Positions 6,261 to 14,689 of a DNA stretch of 43,595 nt are shown piece after piece. Made by a program: the position numbers and the translations under genes. Where the stretch lies: assembly GCA_947452415.1 (NCBI GenBank), contig CANGCT010000009.1, positions 1 to 43,595 on the forward strand, written 5' to 3'. Numbering within the stretch: position 1 is the first letter of the stretch; each line of letters opens with the position of its first letter. A model generated the notes under the pieces. That model worked only from the letters and a program-made list of their open reading frames with translations, was not told the DNA's origin and made no database searches. The stretch comes from Flavobacteriaceae bacterium (GTDB taxonomy: Bacteria; Bacteroidota; Bacteroidia; Flavobacteriales; Flavobacteriaceae).

Positions 6261-6320
6261 TCTAAATTGGTTAAACTATTTTTAAAGTATTAAATAAAGA
6301 TGAAGAAATAATTAAGTACT

Positions 6321-7514
6321 TTATTCTTCTTGTTCTTCTATAGTTTTAAAAGGATAATCTCCAAATAAAGGTGCTAATTGTTTTGTTTTATAAGTCTTGT
6401 GAGTATATTTATTAGAGATAACAAACATCGTAACTTTCTCTTTTTTCATATTGATGTAACAGGAAGTATTACCATGCCACCAGCCGTTATGGTAGTAAAA
6501 AGGTTCTCCTTCTTCAAATTCCAGCATCCGAATTCCCAAACCATAATTTCGTTTTCCTTTCTTTTCATTGCTATAACCATGGTAAACTTTTTTTAATAAT
6601 TCCGGATTTAGATAAGATGGTGAGTATCGAGCCACATCAAATTTTAATAAATCCCTTGGAGTAGAGTAAATGTTTTTATCGCCATAAACTCCATCCAAAT
6701 ATTCTACAGCCAAATCCATATTACCTTTATAGGATAACGATACTTTACCTTTATGTTTAACCGTTTCATATACAAAAGTATGGGTCATGCCCAATGGTTT
6801 GAAAATCATTTCTTGCATAGCTTCTGGGTATTTTAATCCCGTAACTCTTTCAATAATTAATGCTAACATCGCATAATTTGTATTGCAATAGCCAAAACGA
6901 GTGTCTGTTTTCGATTCTAAAGGAATATGCTTATAGTTCATTACCGAAATAATGTCTTGATTGGTAAGTTCTTTTTTTCTGTCCCAATTACCATCGTCAT
7001 AAGTGAAGTAAGCATAGTTTTTCATGCCACTTCGGTGGTTTAGCAAGGTTAAAACTGTAATATCTGGATAAGGAAAATCTGGTAAAAATTCGGTTACTTT
7101 TTGTTCTAATTTAATTTTTCCAGCATCTACTAACATCAAAACTGCTGTAGATGTAAGCACCTTACTTACCGAAGCAATATGCAACGGAGTATCTGCAGTA
7201 ATTAGTTCTTTTTTGCTTCTATTAGCAAATCCGTTATAATTCTCATATAATATTTGACCATTTTGCGCCACTAAAAAACTTACATTATCCTCTTTATTCC
7301 ATACTTTATGGAAGAATGAATCTATTCGTAACTTTTTATCTGCACAGTAACTTGGGGTTAGTTGGGGCATTTCATCTTGTAAAGAGTGCAATACAGGAAG
7401 GCCATTTTCATTAACTTTAACAGTGTTTTCAGTACTCTTATTTTTGTTGCAGCTAATAAAAACATTGCTAAGTGAAATAAGAAGTAGGCTATATAAAATA
7501 ATTTTATTTTTCAT
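6321..7514 (-). CDS. Beta-lactamase-fold serine hydrolase lipoprotein
   Basis: 397 residues from the ATG at 7514. The longer frame to 7613 is rejected because the lipoprotein signal begins at 7514 and a good promoter (7534-7562) lies inside the extension. Signal peptide II with lipobox ISC, Cys22. Class C beta-lactamase/DD-peptidase motifs: SVSK at 115-118 (nucleophile Ser115, Lys118), YCN at 209-211 and HNG at 342-344. These active-site residues are complete, so the enzyme should be active, probably as an esterase, peptidase or penicillin-binding-like hydrolase rather than a proven resistance enzyme. Outer-membrane or periplasmic lipoprotein. Stands alone as a single-gene unit. Confidence 0.9.
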   Translation of the reverse strand: MKNKIILYSLLLISLSNVFISCNKNKSTENTVKVNENGLPVLHSLQDEMPQLTPSYCADKKLRIDSFFHKVWNKEDNVSFLVAQNGQILYENYNGFANRSKKELITADTPLHIASVSKVLTSTAVLMLVDAGKIKLEQKVTEFLPDFPYPDITVLTLLNHRSGMKNYAYFTYDDGNWDRKKELTNQDIISVMNYKHIPLESKTDTRFGYCNTNYAMLALIIERVTGLKYPEAMQEMIFKPLGMTHTFVYETVKHKGKVSLSYKGNMDLAVEYLDGVYGDKNIYSTPRDLLKFDVARYSPSYLNPELLKKVYHGYSNEKKGKRNYGLGIRMLEFEEGEPFYYHNGWWHGNTSCYINMKKEKVTMFVISNKYTHKTYKTKQLAPLFGDYPFKTIEEQEE

Positions 7515-7533
7515 TAAATTTGGGATAAGAAAG

Positions 7534-7562
7534 CAAATATAAGTAATACAATTCCCTGCCAA
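7534..7562 (-). promoter_or_regulatory. Promoter of the serine hydrolase gene
   Basis: On the minus strand TTG at 7562-7560, an 18-bp spacer and TATATTTG at 7541-7534: a full match to TTG-N(17-23)-TAnnTTTG. It supports the start codon at 7514. Confidence 0.75.
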
Positions 7563-7680
7563 AATAGTTTTTGAGAAAGCTATTAACATGTTTTTCACAA
7601 TCTTGGATTGCAAAATTGTAATTCTTTGTTTTTCAGTAAATAGTACTATTTGTGTATTTGTAATTATTATCTAAAATGTT

Positions 7681-7710
7681 TTGAAAACGATTTCGTTAAT
7701 GGTATTTTTG
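7681..7710 (+). promoter_or_regulatory. Promoter of the dehydrogenase gene
   Basis: TTG at 7681-7683, 19-bp spacer, TATTTTTG at 7703-7710, an exact consensus match. Transcription would start near 7716, about 23 bp before the ATG at 7739. Confidence 0.75.
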
Positions 7711-7738
7711 CCACACAAACAAACAAGAACACCCTAAA

Positions 7739-8941
7739 ATGAAATTTGGAATAGTAAAAGAAAGAAAAAACCCACCCGATAGAAGAGTAGTTTTCACCCC
7801 CGAAGAATTAGTTAGATTACAAGCCGAACATTTGGACGCCGTTGTTAAAGTAGAAGCATCGGATATTAGAGTTTTTACTGATGAACAATACACCAATTTA
7901 GGAATTGAAGTGGCAACGGATTTAACCGATTGTGATGTGCTTTTTGGAGTTAAAGAAATTCCAGTGGATGCATTAATTCCAAATAAAAAATATTTTTTCT
8001 TTTCCCATACCATAAAAAAACAGCCCTATAATAGAAAATTATTGCAAGCAGTTTTGGATAAAAATATCGAACTTTACGATCACGAAACAATTATAGATGC
8101 TAATAATAGACGACTAATTGGTTTTGGTAGATATGCAGGAATTGTTGGTGCTTACAATGGTTTTAGAGGTTTTGGAATCAAATATGATTTATTCAATTTA
8201 CCTAAAGCAGAAACTTTAAAAAATCAAGAAGATTTAATTGTTCGATTAAAAAGACAAACATTTCCTAATCTTAAAATAGTAGTTACAGGTTTCGGAAAAG
8301 TAGGCATGGGAATTAAAGAAATGCTAGACGCCATGAAGATAAAGGAGGTTTCTATAGCCGATTTTTTAAATAAAAAATATTCATCTCCAGTCTATACTCA
8401 AATTGATGTTTTAGATTATAACAAACGTTTAAACGGAAAAGTTTTAGATAATAAAGATTTCTATCAAAATCCTCAAGAGTACACTTCCGATTTTGAGCGA
8501 TTCACTAAAGTTGCCGATATTTATATGGCAGGTCATTTTCATGGAAATGGCGCTCCAGATATTTTAACCAACGAAATGCTAAAAGCAGCCGATTGCAAGA
8601 TTAAAGTCGTTGCCGATATTTCTTGTGATGTTGATGGTCCAGTGGCTTGTACCCTTAAAGCATCTACTATTGCCGATCCTTTCTTTGGGTATTTGGCTTC
8701 CGAAAATAAAGAAGTTCCTTACACGCATCCAGGTTCTATATTAGTAATGTCCGTAGATAATTTGCCTTGCGAATTGCCTAAAGATGCCAGCGAAGGCTTT
8801 GGAGAAATGTTCATGCAACATGTTATTCCAGCATTTTTTAATGGCGATAAAGACGGTATTTTACAACGAGCCAAAATGACCGAAAATGGTAAACTAACCG
8901 AACGATTCACTTACCTACAAGATTATGTAGACGGAAAATAA
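7739..8941 (+). CDS. NAD(P)-dependent oxidoreductase, alanine/saccharopine dehydrogenase family
   Basis: 400 residues. The N-terminal AlaDh/PNT-type domain starts KFGIVKERKNPPDRRVVFTP (residues 2-21), the substrate-binding signature of alanine dehydrogenase and saccharopine dehydrogenase (LYS1 type). A central Rossmann segment follows: LKIVVTGFGKVGMGIKEM at about 178-195, with a GxGxxG-like dinucleotide motif. Later VVADISCDVDGP and THPGSILVMSVDNLP are conserved in LYS1-like enzymes. Reaction is probably reversible oxidative deamination of an amino acid or saccharopine-type compound; the exact substrate is not determinable. Monocistronic: own promoter upstream and terminator at 8948-8974. Confidence 0.88.
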   Translation: MKFGIVKERKNPPDRRVVFTPEELVRLQAEHLDAVVKVEASDIRVFTDEQYTNLGIEVATDLTDCDVLFGVKEIPVDALIPNKKYFFFSHTIKKQPYNRKLLQAVLDKNIELYDHETIIDANNRRLIGFGRYAGIVGAYNGFRGFGIKYDLFNLPKAETLKNQEDLIVRLKRQTFPNLKIVVTGFGKVGMGIKEMLDAMKIKEVSIADFLNKKYSSPVYTQIDVLDYNKRLNGKVLDNKDFYQNPQEYTSDFERFTKVADIYMAGHFHGNGAPDILTNEMLKAADCKIKVVADISCDVDGPVACTLKASTIADPFFGYLASENKEVPYTHPGSILVMSVDNLPCELPKDASEGFGEMFMQHVIPAFFNGDKDGILQRAKMTENGKLTERFTYLQDYVDGK

Positions 8942-8947
8942 AAATTC

Positions 8948-8974
8948 AATCCCGAGTAAAGTCGGGATTTTTTT
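8948..8974 (+). terminator. Rho-independent terminator after the dehydrogenase gene
   Basis: AATCCCGA (8948-8955) pairs with TCGGGATT (8962-8969) around a 6-nt loop, followed by T at 8970-8974. Confidence 0.9.
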
Positions 8975-8992
8975 ATGGAAATTGTCAACAAG

Positions 8993-9009
8993 AAAACGTT
9001 TGCGTAAAC
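8993..9009. promoter_or_regulatory. Candidate LacI-type operator upstream of the GH97 gene
   Basis: Contains the perfect 8-bp palindrome AAACGTTT (8994-9001) with a central CG, overlapping GTTTGCGTAAAC (8998-9009). LacI-family sites typically have a central CG flanked by A/T-rich arms. It lies about 140 bp before the GH97 start. A LacI regulator is not seen in the window. Confidence 0.35.
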
Positions 9010-9146
9010 TTTTTTTGTAGGTAATTTTAGTCTGCATTGTTTATAAATGTATTTTTATGAAAAATTGATTATTTATTAGTAATAATTCAATTTTAAATCT
9101 AATTAAAAACCCAAGTTTACTTAGCCCTTGGATCTCTTATTTTATT

Positions 9147-11246
9147 ATGAAAAAACTACCCTTATTAGTGTTATTGTTTTGTGTCGCCATTGGTAATTCC
9201 CAAAACATTCTTTCGCCATCCCAAAAGGTAAGCCTTACTTTTAGTCTTTCCAAAGAGGGAAAACCAACCTATTCCGTAAATTATAAAAACCAATCCATTG
9301 TAAAGGAAAGTACTTTAGCAATTCTATTAAAAGAATTACCTGCTTTAGATGCTAATTTCCGCATCGACAGCATTGGTCAAAAGAAAGTGAACGAAACCTG
9401 GCAACCTGTTTTGGGAGAACTGTCCAATATAAAAAACAATTTCAACGAAATGACGGTTGCACTTTCACAAACGTCAACTAACAGAAAAATAAATATTATT
9501 TTCAGAGTTTTTGATGAAGGAGTGGCTTTTCGCTATGATTTTCCGAAGCAAAGAAACCTAGATTATTTTATCATTTCAGATGAAAAAACACAATTCAATT
9601 TAACTGGAAATCATAAAACTTTTTGGCTTCCTGGAGATTTTGATAGCCAAGAATATCCTTATACCGAATCGAAATTATCCGAAATAAACACCGATAATAT
9701 TGATAAAAATAACGGAATTGGATTAAAATCTATTGCTGGAAAATTTGTTGTTCAATCGCCTTTGATGATGAAATCGGCAGAGGGAATTTATATCAATATT
9801 TTTGAAGCAGCAGTGGTAAATTATCCTGTAATGCATTTGGATTTAGTTCCTGAGGCTTTCCAACTTACCTCTCATTTAGTACCCAATGCCATTGGGGATA
9901 AAGCCTATTTGCAAACGCCTTGTGTTTCTCCATGGAGAACCATTATGGTAAGTGATGATGCCCGTGATATTGTGAGTTCTAAAATGATTTTGAACCTTAA
10001 CGAACCTTGTAAAATTAAAGATGTATCGTTCATTAAACCAATGAAATTTGTAGGAGTTTGGTGGGAAATGCACGTGGGTAAATCTACTTGGGATTATGCA
10101 GGTTCTCAAAATGCACAAAATGCTGCGGATGGAAAGTTAAAACCATCTGGAAAACACGGTGCAACAACTGAAAATACTAAAAGATACATCGATTTTGCTG
10201 CCAAAAATGGTTTCAACGGAGTTCTTGTAGAAGGCTGGAACACCGGTTGGGAAGATTGGTTTGGAAACTGGAAAGAAAATGTTTTCGATTTTGTTACACC
10301 TTACCCAGATTATAATTTGAAAGAAGTAAACGATTACGCAAAATCCAAAGGAGTAAAAATGATTATGCACAACGAAACTTCGGCTTCGGTGGCTAATTAC
10401 GAAAGACATTTGGATCGTGCTTTTAATTTGATGAAAGAATACGGTTACCCAGCAGTGAAGACGGGTTATGTAGGAAGAATAATTCCTCGTGGCGAATTTC
10501 ATGATGGACAAACCATGGTAAATCATTACAATTTTGTAGCACAACGCGCAGCCGATTTCCAAATTATGGTAGATTCTCACGAAAGTTCACGACCAACAGG
10601 TTACAGCAGAACCTTTCCTAATTATGTTGCTGCCGAAGCCGCTCGTGGTAATGAATTTAATGCTTGGAGTGTTGGGAATCCGCCAATGCACGAAACTATT
10701 TTGCCTTTCACAAGATTATTAGGTGGCCCAATGGACTACACTCCTGGAATTTTTGAAATCAAAATGAGTTATTACGATAAAACCAAAACCGAGCAAGTGC
10801 ATACCACTTTGGCAAAACAATTGGCTTTGTACCTAACCATGTATTCACCTGTGCAAATGGCAGCCGATTTACCAGAAAATTACGAGCGTTATCCAGATGC
10901 TTTTCAATTCATAAAAGACGTTGCTGTAGATTGGCAAGATTCTAAATATTTAGAGGCAGAACCAGGCGATTATTTGACGGTTGCAAGAAAAGAAAAAAAT
11001 GGAGAACGTTGGTTTTTGGGGGCAATTACCGATGAAAATGCAAGAGATACCGAAATTAAATTGGATTTTCTTTCTCCTAATAAAAAATACAAAGCCATTG
11101 TATATCAGGATGGTACCGATTCCGATTGGAAAAATAATCCAAAAAGTTATGCAATAAAAACTATTCAAGTTACTTCTAAATCAAAAATTAAATTACATTT
11201 GGCTAACGGAGGGGGAACTGCTATTAGTTTTCAACCTATAAATTAA
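9147..11246 (+). CDS. GH97 alpha-glucosidase (SusB-like), inverting type
   Basis: 699 residues with a Sec signal peptide (MKKLPLLVLLFCVAIGNSQ). GH97 layout: N-terminal beta-supersandwich, then a TIM barrel from about residue 295 (KFVGVWWEMHVG). Acidic residues Glu410 (HNE), Glu479 (DSHES), Glu497 and Glu503 (ARGNE) keep the spacing I recall for SusB E439, E508, E526 and E532, the calcium-dependent inverting subgroup. Where retaining GH97 enzymes carry an Asp nucleophile there is KTGYVG at 438-443, with Gly440. It cleaves alpha-1,4/1,6-glucosides (maltooligosaccharides) in the periplasm. A sugar permease begins 29 bp downstream, so they form an operon. Confidence 0.93.
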   Translation: MKKLPLLVLLFCVAIGNSQNILSPSQKVSLTFSLSKEGKPTYSVNYKNQSIVKESTLAILLKELPALDANFRIDSIGQKKVNETWQPVLGELSNIKNNFNEMTVALSQTSTNRKINIIFRVFDEGVAFRYDFPKQRNLDYFIISDEKTQFNLTGNHKTFWLPGDFDSQEYPYTESKLSEINTDNIDKNNGIGLKSIAGKFVVQSPLMMKSAEGIYINIFEAAVVNYPVMHLDLVPEAFQLTSHLVPNAIGDKAYLQTPCVSPWRTIMVSDDARDIVSSKMILNLNEPCKIKDVSFIKPMKFVGVWWEMHVGKSTWDYAGSQNAQNAADGKLKPSGKHGATTENTKRYIDFAAKNGFNGVLVEGWNTGWEDWFGNWKENVFDFVTPYPDYNLKEVNDYAKSKGVKMIMHNETSASVANYERHLDRAFNLMKEYGYPAVKTGYVGRIIPRGEFHDGQTMVNHYNFVAQRAADFQIMVDSHESSRPTGYSRTFPNYVAAEAARGNEFNAWSVGNPPMHETILPFTRLLGGPMDYTPGIFEIKMSYYDKTKTEQVHTTLAKQLALYLTMYSPVQMAADLPENYERYPDAFQFIKDVAVDWQDSKYLEAEPGDYLTVARKEKNGERWFLGAITDENARDTEIKLDFLSPNKKYKAIVYQDGTDSDWKNNPKSYAIKTIQVTSKSKIKLHLANGGGTAISFQPIN

Positions 11247-11275
11247 CAAACCAAAACCAACCAAACTAAAAAATT

Positions 11276-12712
11276 ATGAATTCAGAACAAACTAAAACTA
11301 ATTGGGCGCAATTTATTCCGCTAGTAACCGTATTCTTCTTTTGGGGATTTGTTGCAGCAAGTAATGATATTTTAATTCCCGTTTTCAAAAAAGCATTCGA
11401 TTTAACGCAAGGGCAAAGCCAATTGGTTTCGGTTGCATTTTATATCGCTTATACTGTAGGTTCTATAATTTACATGCTAATTTCACTAGCAATAGGAAAA
11501 GATTTAGTAAACAAAATTGGATACAAAAACGGATTGGCATTAGGATTAACTATTTCTGCTTTAGGAACTTTATTGTTTTATCCTGCAGCAAATATGCATT
11601 CGTTTCCTCTAATGTTATCAGGTTTGTTTACCGTTGCCTTAGGGTTTTCGTTACAACAAACAGTAGCCAACCCATTAGCAATTGCTTTAGGTCCAATAAC
11701 TACAGGATCACAACGATTGACATTAGCAGGAGGAATTAATAATCTTGGAACTACCATCGGGCCACTTATTGTGAGTTTTGCCATTTTTGGATCGGCTGCT
11801 TCAGGGAATACCGAAATGAGTATTGAAAGCGTGAAAATTCCGTATTTAATATTGGGAGTTGCATTTTTACTTGTAGCAATATTGCTTAAAATGTCTTCTT
11901 TACCAGAACATCCTGCAACTATCGTAGAATCTGTTGATGATGAAAAAAATTCTAGAAGTTCGGCTTTGAAATACCCACAATTAATTTTGGGAATGATTGC
12001 TATATTTATTTATGTTGGGGTAGAAGTTTCTACAGCAAGTAATTTACCCGCTTACATGGAAAAAAGCCTTGGTTTTTTAACTAAAGATATTGCTCCTTAT
12101 ATTTCTTTATATTGGGCTAGTTTAATGATTGGTCGATGGACTGGAGCGGTAGAAGCCTTTACCGATAAAATGGATTTGCAAAAAATATTACGATTTGTGG
12201 CACCGTATTTAGCTTTTGGAGTATTCTTGATGGTTAATGCTATTGCAAAACACGATTTAGCACCTTTCTATATTTATGCTGTAATTATTTTAGTGTTAAT
12301 TGCTGCAGATATGGCAAGTAAAGGAAATCCTGCACGAATGTTGTTAATATTCTCTGCATTAGGAATCCTCTCTTTGGGTATTGGTATGGCAACTAGCGGA
12401 ATGGTTTCGGTATATGCTTTTATTAGCGTTGGTTTGTTCTGTAGTACGTTATGGCCATGTATTTTTACTTTGGCAGTAAGTGGCTTGGGAAAACACACTA
12501 GCCAAGGAAGTAGTTTCTTGATTATGATGATTATGGGTGGTGGAATTGTAAGCTGGTTACAAGGTACCGTTGCCGATTCAATAGGAATTCAATATAGTTA
12601 CATAGTTGGAGTTCTTTGTTTTGCTTATCTAGCATTTTATGGTTGGAAAGTAAGTTCGATATTAAAAAGTCAGGGAATCGATTTTGATAAAAAAATTAGT
12701 GGAGGACATTAA
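11276..12712 (+). CDS. MFS sugar:H+ symporter, FucP/GlcP (FHS) family
   Basis: 478 residues with about 12 membrane helices. The N-terminus PLVTVFFFWGFVAASNDILI and FDLTQGQSQLV are the hallmark of the fucose-galactose-glucose (FHS) symporters; GFSLQQTVANPLAIALG and LAGGINNLGTTIGP are further conserved segments. A loop rich in charged residues (ESVDDEKNSRSS, about 220-232) separates the two six-helix halves. It imports a monosaccharide across the inner membrane, and glucose is the likely substrate since the upstream GH97 enzyme releases glucose. A terminator follows at 12779-12816. Confidence 0.9.
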   Translation: MNSEQTKTNWAQFIPLVTVFFFWGFVAASNDILIPVFKKAFDLTQGQSQLVSVAFYIAYTVGSIIYMLISLAIGKDLVNKIGYKNGLALGLTISALGTLLFYPAANMHSFPLMLSGLFTVALGFSLQQTVANPLAIALGPITTGSQRLTLAGGINNLGTTIGPLIVSFAIFGSAASGNTEMSIESVKIPYLILGVAFLLVAILLKMSSLPEHPATIVESVDDEKNSRSSALKYPQLILGMIAIFIYVGVEVSTASNLPAYMEKSLGFLTKDIAPYISLYWASLMIGRWTGAVEAFTDKMDLQKILRFVAPYLAFGVFLMVNAIAKHDLAPFYIYAVIILVLIAADMASKGNPARMLLIFSALGILSLGIGMATSGMVSVYAFISVGLFCSTLWPCIFTLAVSGLGKHTSQGSSFLIMMIMGGGIVSWLQGTVADSIGIQYSYIVGVLCFAYLAFYGWKVSSILKSQGIDFDKKISGGH

Positions 12713-12714
12713 AA

Positions 12715-12762
12715 TAGTGTTCAGTGATCAATATTCGGTACTCAGTAATTAGTGTTCAGTGA
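12715..12762. repeat. 13-bp direct repeat TAGTGTTCAGTGA
   Basis: Two exact copies, 12715-12727 and 12750-12762, with further degenerate CAGT units between (CTCAGTAATT). Short degenerate CAGT-rich repeats of this sort are scattered in flavobacterial genomes. It lies just after the sugar permease stop. Confidence 0.6.
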
Positions 12763-12778
12763 ACTTTTTTAAAAATAT

Positions 12779-12816
12779 AACTCCGATTGAAATAGTAATT
12801 TCTTTCGGAGTTTTTT
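12779..12816 (+). terminator. Terminator of the GH97-permease operon
   Basis: AACTCCGA (12779-12786) pairs with TCGGAGTT (12805-12812), with an inner GAAA/TTTC extension, then a T run. It lies between two convergent genes. Confidence 0.85.
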
Positions 12817-12885
12817 AGTCAAAGAGCAATTATTTTAAAACAGCAAAGTTTTTAAACATTTTTAAATAATTGGTTTATAATATAT

Positions 12886-13779
12886 CTAAAGGTTGAAAAT
12901 ACCTCCAAAAGAAATAATTCGCTGTAAAAACATAAAATGCTGACTTGCTGTATCGTTAGTTACTGCAGTAGTTCGGATGTCATTCATATTGATATAACCT
13001 CCTTTAAGTTCCCCTTGAACAAAATAATGTTTGAAAACAGTTACATTAATTCCAACTTTAGCAGAAACACCAAATCCTGAAACATGAAAATCATCGTGTC
13101 TTTTGTAGCCTAATATTTGAGCATTTGTTTTTGGATATAAAAATCCGCCACCAACACCTTCGGTAAGATTAATTTGAATTTTATCGGTATTGGTAATTCC
13201 AAAAAGTTTAGAAAAATCATCTACACGTGAAATTTCAGAATTAATATAATTTAAACCATCGGTATGCTCAAATGTTAAAAATGGGAAAGGTGTTCCATGG
13301 TCATAATCAATGTAATTAGTTAAAAAATTAACGGGAGTGTTATTATAAACCCCATTGTACATGGATCCTGCATCACTTGATGGAAGATTTACATTTCCAG
13401 TTACATTTGCTATTTGATCTTGTCGCATAACATATTTCATGTGGTCTAAACCAAGAGAAATATTATAATGGTCGTTAATAAAATACCCCATACGGAAGTT
13501 CGTTTGCGGGATAGTCATTCTACTTGGGTTAACATAATCTACATGCCAACCTTTTGGTTTGTCGTCTGCAATAGCATTAGCAACCGTAAAATCATAATTA
13601 TCTCCTTTGAAATGAATGTCCGATTTGGTATAACTATCTCTATTGCCTCCCCAAAAAAAGTAAAATTTTCCTTTATTATGTGCAGTGTATTTAACAGGAT
13701 TTGGAGTTTCTTGTGCAGATACATTATATGCTAAAACTCCTAAAAATAGAACAGAAAGAATTCTTAATTTTGATAACAT
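12886..13779 (-). CDS. Predicted outer-membrane beta-barrel protein
   Basis: 297 residues with a Sec signal peptide (MLSKLRILSVLFLGVLAYNVSA, cleavage before QE). The mature part has alternating amphipathic strands such as FRMGYFINDHYNISLGLDHM, GVSAKVGINVTVFKHYFVQG and the terminal HFMFLQRIISFGGIFNL; it ends in an aromatic/hydrophobic strand as OMP barrels do. Function unknown. It begins 10 bp after the kdsA stop and so is probably cotranscribed with kdsA, which would link it loosely to LPS/outer-membrane biogenesis. Confidence 0.8.
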   Translation of the reverse strand: MLSKLRILSVLFLGVLAYNVSAQETPNPVKYTAHNKGKFYFFWGGNRDSYTKSDIHFKGDNYDFTVANAIADDKPKGWHVDYVNPSRMTIPQTNFRMGYFINDHYNISLGLDHMKYVMRQDQIANVTGNVNLPSSDAGSMYNGVYNNTPVNFLTNYIDYDHGTPFPFLTFEHTDGLNYINSEISRVDDFSKLFGITNTDKIQINLTEGVGGGFLYPKTNAQILGYKRHDDFHVSGFGVSAKVGINVTVFKHYFVQGELKGGYINMNDIRTTAVTNDTASQHFMFLQRIISFGGIFNL

Positions 13780-13789
13780 GGTAATAAAA

Positions 13790-14608
13790 TTAAAATTGAT
13801 TTATGGTTTTTCTAATGGCCACCAACTTGGTCATTAAATCTTCAAAATAGTCTAAGTGTAACATATTAGCACCATCACTTTTAGCATTTGCTGGGTCAAA
13901 ATGGGTTTCAATAAAGATACCATCTACACCAACAGCAATTCCTGCTTTGGCAATGGTTTCAATCATATCTGGTCTTCCACCGGTAACACCAATCGTTTGG
14001 TTGGGTTGTTGTAACGAATGGGTAACATCTAGAACCGTAGTTGCATATTGTTGCATGGTTGGAATACCTCTGTAATCTACAATCATATCTTGGTATCCAA
14101 ACATCGTCCCTCTATCGGTTACCATTACATTTTCATTATGGCAATCTAAAACTTTTTGAACGGCATGTTTCATACTTTCCGGACTCATAAATTGTCCTTT
14201 TTTTAAATTCACCGTTTTTCCAGTATTTGCAGCAGCAACCACTAAATCGGTTTGGCGCACTAAAAAAGCAGGAATTTGAAGAACATCTACATATTCGGCA
14301 GCCATCACAGCATCTTCATTGGTATGAATGTCGGTTACGGTTGGAACATAAAAAGTTTCAGAAATTTTTCTCAAAATTTTCAATGCTTTTTCATCTCCAA
14401 TTCCAGAAAAACTGTCAATTCTAGAACGATTGGCTTTTTTGAATGAACCTTTAAAAACAAAAGGAATTTCCAATTTATCGGTAATGGTCATTAATTTTTC
14501 CGCTATACGAAAAGCCATTTCTTCACCTTCAATGGCGCAAGGTCCTGCTAGAAGGAAGAAGTTGCCACTTTCGGTATGCTTTATTTGGGGAATATGTGTT
14601 AAATTCAT
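13790..14608 (-). CDS. kdsA: 3-deoxy-8-phosphooctulonate (KDO-8-P) synthase
   Basis: 272 residues, full length. Condenses phosphoenolpyruvate with arabinose-5-phosphate to KDO-8-phosphate for the LPS inner core, in the cytoplasm. Motifs: LLAGPCAIEGEE at 19-30, FVFKGSFKKANRS at about 50-62, VTDIHT, QIPAFLVRQTDL, KKGQFMSP, DVTHSLQQP, VTGGRPDMIE and IFIETHFDPANAKSDG. Cys24 in GPC corresponds to the metal-ligand Cys of the Aquifex-type enzyme (E. coli has Asn there), and the other ligands His (THS), Glu (IET) and Asp (KSD) are present, so this is probably a metal-dependent KdsA. First gene of a pair with the OMP gene downstream. Confidence 0.97.
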   Translation of the reverse strand: MNLTHIPQIKHTESGNFFLLAGPCAIEGEEMAFRIAEKLMTITDKLEIPFVFKGSFKKANRSRIDSFSGIGDEKALKILRKISETFYVPTVTDIHTNEDAVMAAEYVDVLQIPAFLVRQTDLVVAAANTGKTVNLKKGQFMSPESMKHAVQKVLDCHNENVMVTDRGTMFGYQDMIVDYRGIPTMQQYATTVLDVTHSLQQPNQTIGVTGGRPDMIETIAKAGIAVGVDGIFIETHFDPANAKSDGANMLHLDYFEDLMTKLVAIRKTINQF

Positions 14609-14624
14609 CTGTTGAAATTTTTTG

Positions 14625-14632
14625 CAAAGATA
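14625..14632 (-). promoter_or_regulatory. -7 element of the kdsA promoter
   Basis: TATCTTTG on the minus strand, an exact TAnnTTTG match 17 bp before the start codon; the mRNA leader would be only about 10 nt. It abuts the T-rich tail of the terminator at 14641-14671. Confidence 0.65.
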
Positions 14633-14671
14633 ATAAGAAAAAACCTTCTAGTAGTTCCATTTAGAAGGTTT
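14633..14671 (-). terminator. Terminator of the lipoprotein gene upstream of kdsA
   Basis: Perfect 10-bp arms, AAACCTTCTA (minus 14671-14662) and TAGAAGGTTT (14650-14641), with an 11-nt loop, followed on the minus strand by TTTCTTATTA. Confidence 0.88.
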
Positions 14672-14689
14672 CTCTTTGTTAATTAAAAG

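Noticed and set aside
6012..6293. 93-codon plus-strand ORF
   Set aside because: It lies almost wholly over the tmRNA gene on the other strand; the RNA's acceptor stem, tag frame, terminator and promoter explain the sequence.
7515..7613. 33-residue N-terminal extension of the serine hydrolase
   Set aside because: A consensus promoter lies inside it and the lipoprotein signal peptide starts at the internal Met.
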